A DNA stretch of 64,000 bases, from the NCBI RefSeq assembly GCF_014145225.1, contig NZ_JABVCQ010000001.1, forward strand, positions 114,987 through 178,986, given 5' to 3'. Made by a program: the position numbers and the translations under genes. Of this stretch, positions 58,946 to 64,000 are shown in pieces. The notes beneath the pieces are model-generated. The model saw nothing but the letters and a program-made list of their open reading frames with translations, had not been told where the DNA came from and did no database searches. The stretch is from Thiospirillum jenense (lineage in GTDB: Bacteria; Pseudomonadota; Gammaproteobacteria; Chromatiales; Chromatiaceae). How positions within the stretch are numbered: position 1 is the first letter of the stretch; each line of letters starts with the position of its first letter.

Positions 58946-59283
58946 CCGTTTTGAATACGCTTTATTTATTGCCACGTTATCGGAAAATGGTGTGCGCCAT
59001 TTTGCGTCAACATGTGCCTGATGCCGATGTCTGGGCGTATGGCAGCCGTGTGCGCGGCGATTGCCACGATACGAGCGACCTCGATTTGGTGATTCGTCAC
59101 CCGACGGCGCTGGAAACACCTTGCCCGGTACTCGCTGACGTGATCGAGGCGTTTAGTCGCAGTAATTTGCCAATCATGGTGCAGATCATTGATTGGGCGC
59201 GCATTCCCCCAGCGTTTCATCGTGAGATTTTGGCGGGGTATGTGGTGGTTCAATGGGGCGAGGCGATTAAGTTCTTTGAATAA
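58942..59283 (+). CDS. MNT-domain nucleotidyltransferase (HI0073 family)
   Basis: 113 residues; AYGSRVRGDCHDTSDLDLVI carries the nucleotidyltransferase GSxxxG and DxD. Its ATG overlaps the TGA of the HEPN gene (ATGA). MNT antitoxins of this type AMPylate the HEPN toxin. The last codons and the stop lie inside a MITE-like element (59262-59361), so the original C-terminus may have been replaced. Confidence 0.85.
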   Translation: MTVLNTLYLLPRYRKMVCAILRQHVPDADVWAYGSRVRGDCHDTSDLDLVIRHPTALETPCPVLADVIEAFSRSNLPIMVQIIDWARIPPAFHREILAGYVVVQWGEAIKFFE

Positions 59284-59361
59284 AGCAATTGTCACTCCCG
59301 CGTTCGCAGGAATGACGAGAAGCGCAGTTTTAATTGCCGTTTAATCAGCACTTAACAGCCC
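59262..59361. mobile_element. MITE-like element supplying the MNT stop codon
   Basis: Inverse copy of the 34450-34550 element: TTAAGTTCTTTGAATAAAGC at the left, ACTCCCGC...GCAGGAAT hairpin inside, and CACTTAACAGCCC at the right (59350-59361). The left inverted end is degenerate. Confidence 0.55.
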
Positions 59362-59380
59362 GGCGTGGGAGTGATTTTAA

Positions 59381-60394
59381 TTAGGCGCGCTCAATTGGAA
59401 ACGCCAGCACTTCATCAATGGTTGTTTTGCCGGTGATTAACATCAATAGCCGATCAATCCCGAGCGCCACGCCCGCTGTATTCGGCAATCCGTCTGCTAA
59501 TGCCTGCAATAACGCCGTGTCCATTGGCACAATTAGCTGGTTTTGTTCTGCCCGCGTCTGCAAATCATTTTGAAACCGCTGCTGCTGTTCATTGGCGTCG
59601 GTTAATTCTTCAAAGCCGTTGGCCAATTCCATGCCGTATTGATACAATTCAAAGCGGCGGGCGGTGGTGATGTCGCCATCTTTATTTAACCGCGCCAGCG
59701 CCGCTTGACTGGGCGGGTAATCACACACAAAGGTTAAACAGCCCATCTGCCCTAAATGCGGTTCAATGCAGTGGGTGAATAATAAATCGAGCCAACCGTC
59801 CGGCGTTAATTCCAATGTTTCCGCCCCGCCAATCCCGTGTGCAATGGCGTGATGCGGCAGGGTTTCAATTTTCAAATGCCAGGGATCAATTCCCAAAAAT
59901 TGTTGAAATAAGGCGCGGTAACTGTAGCGTTTCGTCGGCAAATCCGGGCGCTGCCACAGGGTGCGTAATAATTCAACCATCTCATCCATTAAGTGCGCGA
60001 GCGTCCAGTCCGGGCGGTACCATTCTAATAACGTGAATTCAGGATGATGCCGCGCCCCGCGCTCGTGATCTCGAAAGACTTTGCATACTTGATAAATCGC
60101 ACCGCTGCCGGCCGCTAATAACCGTTTCATTGGAAATTCGGGCGAGGTGTGCAGCCAATAATTGGCTAATTCATTATTAGATTGACCCGGCAAATGACAT
60201 TGGGTCATTAATGACGCGAGCGCCGGATCAGTGGTAGCAGCGCGGGACAATAGCGGCGTTTCGACCTCCAGCACCGCCCGTTCGGCAAAAAATTCGCGCA
60301 GGTCGGCGTACAATTGCGCCCGCCGCCGCTGCGTGGCCAAGTCAGCGCAGGGCAGCCAGGTGTGGTCAATCGGTGGCGAAATGGCGGGGATCAT
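59381..60394 (-). CDS. epmA: EF-P--(R)-beta-lysine ligase
   Basis: Class II LysRS-like enzyme (GenX/PoxA) that attaches beta-lysine to Lys34 of EF-P. 337 residues from ATG 60394; motif 2 is [20 protein letters not shown] and motif 3 [16 protein letters not shown]. It has no tRNA-binding N-domain. The frame stays open upstream to 60628 but that part lies within efp. The start overlaps the efp stop as ATGA, giving translational coupling of substrate and modifier. Confidence 0.95.
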   Translation of the reverse strand: MIPAISPPIDHTWLPCADLATQRRRAQLYADLREFFAERAVLEVETPLLSRAATTDPALASLMTQCHLPGQSNNELANYWLHTSPEFPMKRLLAAGSGAIYQVCKVFRDHERGARHHPEFTLLEWYRPDWTLAHLMDEMVELLRTLWQRPDLPTKRYSYRALFQQFLGIDPWHLKIETLPHHAIAHGIGGAETLELTPDGWLDLLFTHCIEPHLGQMGCLTFVCDYPPSQAALARLNKDGDITTARRFELYQYGMELANGFEELTDANEQQQRFQNDLQTRAEQNQLIVPMDTALLQALADGLPNTAGVALGIDRLLMLITGKTTIDEVLAFPIERA

Positions 60395-60963
60395 TCGTCC
60401 TTCACCCGCGAAACGTAAGTGCCGGTGCGGGTGTCCACTTTGATGGTTTCGCCCAATTGCACGAACAGTGGTACGTTGACCACAGCGCCGCTCTCCAGTG
60501 TTGCAGGTTTGCCACCGCCGCCGGAGGTGTCGCCTCTCACGCCCGGGTCGGTTTCGGTGATTTTCAATACGACAAAATTGGGCGGCTCGACATTCAGCGG
60601 AATCCCATTCCACAATGTCACGGAACACATATCCTGTTCTTTAATCCATTTCGTGGCATCACCCACCGCGGGCGCATCGGCGGTGATTTGTTCAAAAGTC
60701 TCCGGGTGCATAAAATGCCAATGCTCGCCATCGTTATACAAATATTGCAATTCGGTATCCATAACATCCGCCGCTTCGACGGTATCACCGGATTTAAACG
60801 TGCGCTCCACCACGCGCCCGGTTTTAAGATTTTTCACTCGCACGCGATTAAAGGCTTGACCCTTACCGGGTTTAACAAATTCATTCTCCACGATGTTATA
60901 TGGATCACCGTCGAGCATAATTTTTAACCCGCTTTTAAATTCATTTGTTTTATAAATTGCCAT
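60391..60963 (-). CDS. efp: Elongation factor P
   Basis: Relieves ribosome stalling at polyproline. 190 residues; [20 protein letters not shown] places the modified Lys at residue 34. OB domains II and III follow ([31 protein letters not shown]). First gene of efp-epmA; epmB is divergent 57 bases away. Confidence 0.97.
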   Translation of the reverse strand: MAIYKTNEFKSGLKIMLDGDPYNIVENEFVKPGKGQAFNRVRVKNLKTGRVVERTFKSGDTVEAADVMDTELQYLYNDGEHWHFMHPETFEQITADAPAVGDATKWIKEQDMCSVTLWNGIPLNVEPPNFVVLKITETDPGVRGDTSGGGGKPATLESGAVVNVPLFVQLGETIKVDTRTGTYVSRVKDE

Positions 60964-61020
60964 TGACTAGCATTCCTTAATATTGATGATTGATTGCATG
61001 ATTGGGATTAAACGGCGCCT

Positions 61021-62043
61021 ATGGTAACGCGAAGCTCGCCGCGCTGTCAGGCTGACCGCGCCAACCGCGGCGATTGGCAGCACCAGATAGCGACGGCGGT
61101 GCGCTCGGCCAAAGAATTGTGCCAGTTGTTAGACCTTGACCCGGCACTGGCGGCGGCGGCGACGCCCGGGGCGCGGCGATTTGCCGTGCGCGTCCCGTTG
61201 TCATTTGTCAACCGCATCGAGCGCGGCAATCCCGACGACCCGCTGCTGCTGCAAATATTGCCGCAAATCAATGAGTTACTGACGCCGGCCGGCTACAGCA
61301 GCGATCCAGTGGGCGATCTGACCGCCCGCGCCGCGCCCGCCCTGTTGCGCAAATACAACGGGCGGGTGCTGCTGCTGACCACCGCCGCCTGCGCCCTGCA
61401 CTGCCGCTATTGCCTGCGGCGCTGTTTTCCCGCCCACGCCGGGGTGGCGACGGCCGCCAAATTGAGCCAAGCACTGGCGCTGATCGCGGCGGCGCCGAGC
61501 GTAGATGAGGTGATTTTGAGCGGCGGCGATCCGTTGATGTTGGCAGATCGGCTGCTGGCGCGATTGTTGCACCAACTGACCGCGCTGCCGCAACTCAAGC
61601 GCCTGCGCCTGCATACGCGAGTGCCGGTCGCGCTGCCCGCTCGGGTGACGCCGGCGCTGGTGCAATTGCTCAGTCACCAGCGGCTGCCGGTGGTGATGGT
61701 GATTCACGCCAATCACGCGGCCGAATTAAATGATGAGGTGGCGCGGGCATTAAATCAATTGCGCCGCGCCGGGGTGGTGTTATTTAATCAAAGTGTCTTA
61801 TTGCACGGCGTGAATGATGACGTGGCGACCTTGCGGCAATTAAGTGAGCGGTTATTTGACTGCGGCGTGTTGCCGTATTATTTGCATTTACTCGATTTGG
61901 TGACCGGCAGCGCGGCATTTTATTTACCCGATCAACACGCACGGCGGTTGATGATTGAATTGCGCCGGCAATTACCCGGTTATCTCATGCCGCGGCCGGT
62001 GCGCGAGGTGGCGGGGGCGTTAAGTAAATTGCCGTTTGTTTAA
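61021..62043 (+). CDS. epmB: EF-P beta-lysylation protein, lysine 2,3-aminomutase-like
   Basis: Radical-SAM/PLP enzyme that makes (R)-beta-lysine for EpmA. 340 residues; the CX3CX2C cluster is in TTAACALHCRYCLRRCF, followed by EVILSGGDPLMLAD and HTRVPVALPARVTP. It lacks the C-terminal extension of true lysine 2,3-aminomutases, as EpmB does. GC- and CTG-rich up to about 61720, then TTA/TTG-rich. Confidence 0.93.
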   Translation: MVTRSSPRCQADRANRGDWQHQIATAVRSAKELCQLLDLDPALAAAATPGARRFAVRVPLSFVNRIERGNPDDPLLLQILPQINELLTPAGYSSDPVGDLTARAAPALLRKYNGRVLLLTTAACALHCRYCLRRCFPAHAGVATAAKLSQALALIAAAPSVDEVILSGGDPLMLADRLLARLLHQLTALPQLKRLRLHTRVPVALPARVTPALVQLLSHQRLPVVMVIHANHAAELNDEVARALNQLRRAGVVLFNQSVLLHGVNDDVATLRQLSERLFDCGVLPYYLHLLDLVTGSAAFYLPDQHARRLMIELRRQLPGYLMPRPVREVAGALSKLPFV

Positions 62044-62110
62044 TTAAACATCGCATTAATGTCGTTTGATTTTTCCCACATTCCTGCATGAAATGACACG
62101 GCACATTTGA

Positions 62111-64000
62111 TTAGTCAGTAGGCCGTGTCAATTCCCGCATTGCATTGACGATCTGCATCGTTTCAATACTGACGGTCGTCACTCGCGCAATTAAATCAAT
62201 CACTGTTTCTTTATAATCGGCAAAGCGGTAGGTATTAAACCGAGCGCGGATCGTCGGGTCTTTGGACGTTTTTTCTTTGTATTGGTCGAGTATCCATTCA
62301 ATGGCGCAGCGGTTGCCGAGTTGATATGTCCAGGCAATGGCGGGAATGCCGTTTAATGTGGTTTCGCTATCAATCCGAATGCTGCCGGTATTCACATCAG
62401 CGCGTAATAACACTTTGGGATTGACGCCGGCAGAGCGGGCGCGTTCATCCGGTTGATCAATGCGGGTGAATGGAAATGGCGCGATCTGTTCATAATTGAG
62501 ATGCAAATCAAGTAATGCCGCGCCCCAATCAACCCAGCGCCAAAACTCCGAATAGAATGGAATGCGCGGGAAATCACGTTTCAAATTAAGCGCGTATTTA
62601 TCGCGGTAAATCGGATCATGTAAAACGGCGTAGCAATAATGAAAAATGGCGGGTTTATCAAGGGCGCGGGCGGGGCTATTTAATGCAGTTTGATAATGGG
62701 TGGTGAATTGTGCTAGCGCCCAGTCGGTGATATTTTCGAACTCGTTTCCATCGGTATCGTAACGATACTGCCCCAGTACTTGATTAGCATCGAGAGAGAA
62801 TATTGTCAAATTTGGCACTGCATTTGTTATTAAACATGAGAATTCAAGCCTGCCACCAATTGTAAAACAAATTGCTAATGTTTTATCGTGGTTAGTTGGC
62901 CAAAATTGGGATGTTTGATATTGAAATTCATTAAGGCTTTTATCAAAATAGATGTATTTTTTAACGAATGGATGGTAAAAACCTAATCGAATTTTTGCGT
63001 CATCGGTCTCCAATTTTTCTTTGCGCATATACGTTGTTTTTAAAGCGCGTGTCCATTTTATAGAGGTTGGAAAACTTTCATCTTGAGGATCAGATAATAG
63101 AGCATTATAGGTGTTTGTTAAGTATTGAATCTTATTAAATAACCGAGACTTATGAAAATCATAAACCCACTCATCCCGCGCTGTCACAACGCCCAACGAA
63201 TACAACTTAAAAATTGCCCGTTCATCCGCCGCTTTCTTTGCCAGTTTGGTTGTTTTATTTGCCAGCGGAATCAAGGTATCAAAGTCATTATCAGTTAAAT
63301 CTAACCACTGATTGCGGACATCCGGAATGAGTTCTTCAACCGCCATATCGCGCAACTGATGACTATCCAACCAAGTGAGTTTATCGGCAGCCGATTGCAC
63401 CACTTGATTTGCCGCAATGTAATAAATCCGCCCGAATGATTGTTTAGTTTGTTGACTGCGTTTTTTAATCCAAAATGAAATAGCTACGCCCGTGCCAATG
63501 CTAAACACATTGCCGCCACTCGCCCGCGTATCGCCCGATTTTTTCCAATCTCCGCCCAAATCAATAATCCAAGCCTCGTGAAAATCATTGCTCACACACT
63601 GGCGAAATCCATCAAACGTCCGGCTATCAATAAAACTGCGATTGGTAATCAATGCAATAATCCCATCATCTGTTAACCGATCACTTGCCCAGCGAAAAAA
63701 GCGCGCATACATATCATATAGTTTGGTTTTTTGCGCGGTACTGGCGGCAATGTAAGTTTTACTAATCCGCGTATCAACCGCATCATATTTACGGTTTTTA
63801 TTATTATCGTTTTCATTCATTTGATTCGCATTATACGGCGGATTACCAATAATCACACTAATACGCTGTTCGTTTTGCCGTCGAATCCGCGCCTTATTTT
63901 CTTCACTCACCGCGCTAAAGAAATCGCCCGTTTCCCCCGCCGTTTGCGTATGCGCCCCGACATTATCTAATGTATCCACGAAACATAAATTGGGAAAATT
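62111..64000 (-). CDS. Type ISP restriction-modification enzyme, methyltransferase part (5' end outside window)
   Basis: At least 629 residues. The frame is open to the window edge (reading NFPNLCFVDTLDN before the GTG at 63979), so the N-terminus lies beyond base 64000. The adenine methyltransferase motif IV appears as VIIGNPPYNANQ, then DMYARFFRWASDRLTDDGI, IALITNRSFIDSRTFDGFRQ. The C-terminal part (PFPFTRIDQP, AIEWILDQYKEKTSKDPTIR) matches the target-recognition end of type ISP/BREX-like enzymes. A restriction or helicase part, if any, would be upstream. Confidence 0.85.
   Translation of the reverse strand, partial: NFPNLCFVDTLDNVGAHTQTAGETGDFFSAVSEENKARIRRQNEQRISVIIGNPPYNANQMNENDNNKNRKYDAVDTRISKTYIAASTAQKTKLYDMYARFFRWASDRLTDDGIIALITNRSFIDSRTFDGFRQCVSNDFHEAWIIDLGGDWKKSGDTRASGGNVFSIGTGVAISFWIKKRSQQTKQSFGRIYYIAANQVVQSAADKLTWLDSHQLRDMAVEELIPDVRNQWLDLTDNDFDTLIPLANKTTKLAKKAADERAIFKLYSLGVVTARDEWVYDFHKSRLFNKIQYLTNTYNALLSDPQDESFPTSIKWTRALKTTYMRKEKLETDDAKIRLGFYHPFVKKYIYFDKSLNEFQYQTSQFWPTNHDKTLAICFTIGGRLEFSCLITNAVPNLTIFSLDANQVLGQYRYDTDGNEFENITDWALAQFTTHYQTALNSPARALDKPAIFHYCYAVLHDPIYRDKYALNLKRDFPRIPFYSEFWRWVDWGAALLDLHLNYEQIAPFPFTRIDQPDERARSAGVNPKVLLRADVNTGSIRIDSETTLNGIPAIAWTYQLGNRCAIEWILDQYKEKTSKDPTIRARFNTYRFADYKETVIDLIARVTTVSIETMQIVNAMRELTRPTD

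Noticed and set aside
60395..60628. N-terminal extension of EpmA inside efp
   Set aside because: The 78 extra residues are Arg-rich translation of efp in another frame; the ATGA overlap start at 60394 matches the family.

Overview
The window looks like part of the chromosome of a gammaproteobacterium, most likely a purple sulfur bacterium (Chromatiales) of moderate GC. Evidence: a carotenoid 1,2-hydratase (crtC) for tertiary-hydroxylated phototroph carotenoids, the PPi-phosphofructokinase/H+-pyrophosphatase pair, gammaproteobacterial EF-P modification genes (epmA, efp, epmB), prlC, and the yciO-rnm/yciB neighbourhood. No tRNA, rRNA, CRISPR array, integrase or complete insertion sequence was seen.

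Layout. 1-5.6 kb: leuS (3' end outside the window), clpS-clpA, infA. 5.8-10.2 kb: a tandem pair of Uma2-type genes, a DUF29 gene, and nadE divergent from a DciA-like gene. 10.3-34.1 kb: an accessory region with six paralogous modular proteins, all on the minus strand. Their N-terminal modules differ (Lcl/DUF1566, RCC1 propeller, CSLREA-like beta-helix, DUF4214), the middle holds Gly/Cys-rich beta repeats, and every one ends in DUF4214. Rpn/DUF2887-type nuclease genes and relics, a phage-type P63C gene and segmental duplications lie between them; a BatA/DUF4381 pair and a repeat cluster sit at 13.2-15.6 kb. 34.6-48 kb: a REC-HDOD regulator, pfp-hppA, a hicB with a hicA relic, thiS, a GNAT/C39-RimK pair, an orphan RND adaptor, arsC-acr3, a CbiX-like gene and an H-NS-like gene. 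48.2-64 kb: prlC, a CNP1-like gene, yciO-rnm, yciB, ilvBNC, crtC, a frameshifted HEPN-MNT pair, epmA-efp/epmB and a partial type-ISP DNA methyltransferase.

Main discovery. The secreted Lcl/DUF4214 protein at 21979-23622 carries two 129-bp segments (22560-22688 and 22977-23105) that match the hallmark of a diversity-generating retroelement (DGR). They are identical except in 16 codons. In all 16 the third base is conserved, only positions 1 and 2 differ, and every state can come from an AAC or AAT template codon by adenine mutagenesis. No reverse transcriptase or template repeat was found in the window, so these look like two remote (trans) or orphaned targets inside one receptor-like protein.

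Other themes are abrupt base-composition steps inside single genes (nadE, hppA, epmB), suggesting mosaic recombination; small MITE-like elements, two of which overlap the stop codons of host genes; and decayed toxin-antitoxin modules.
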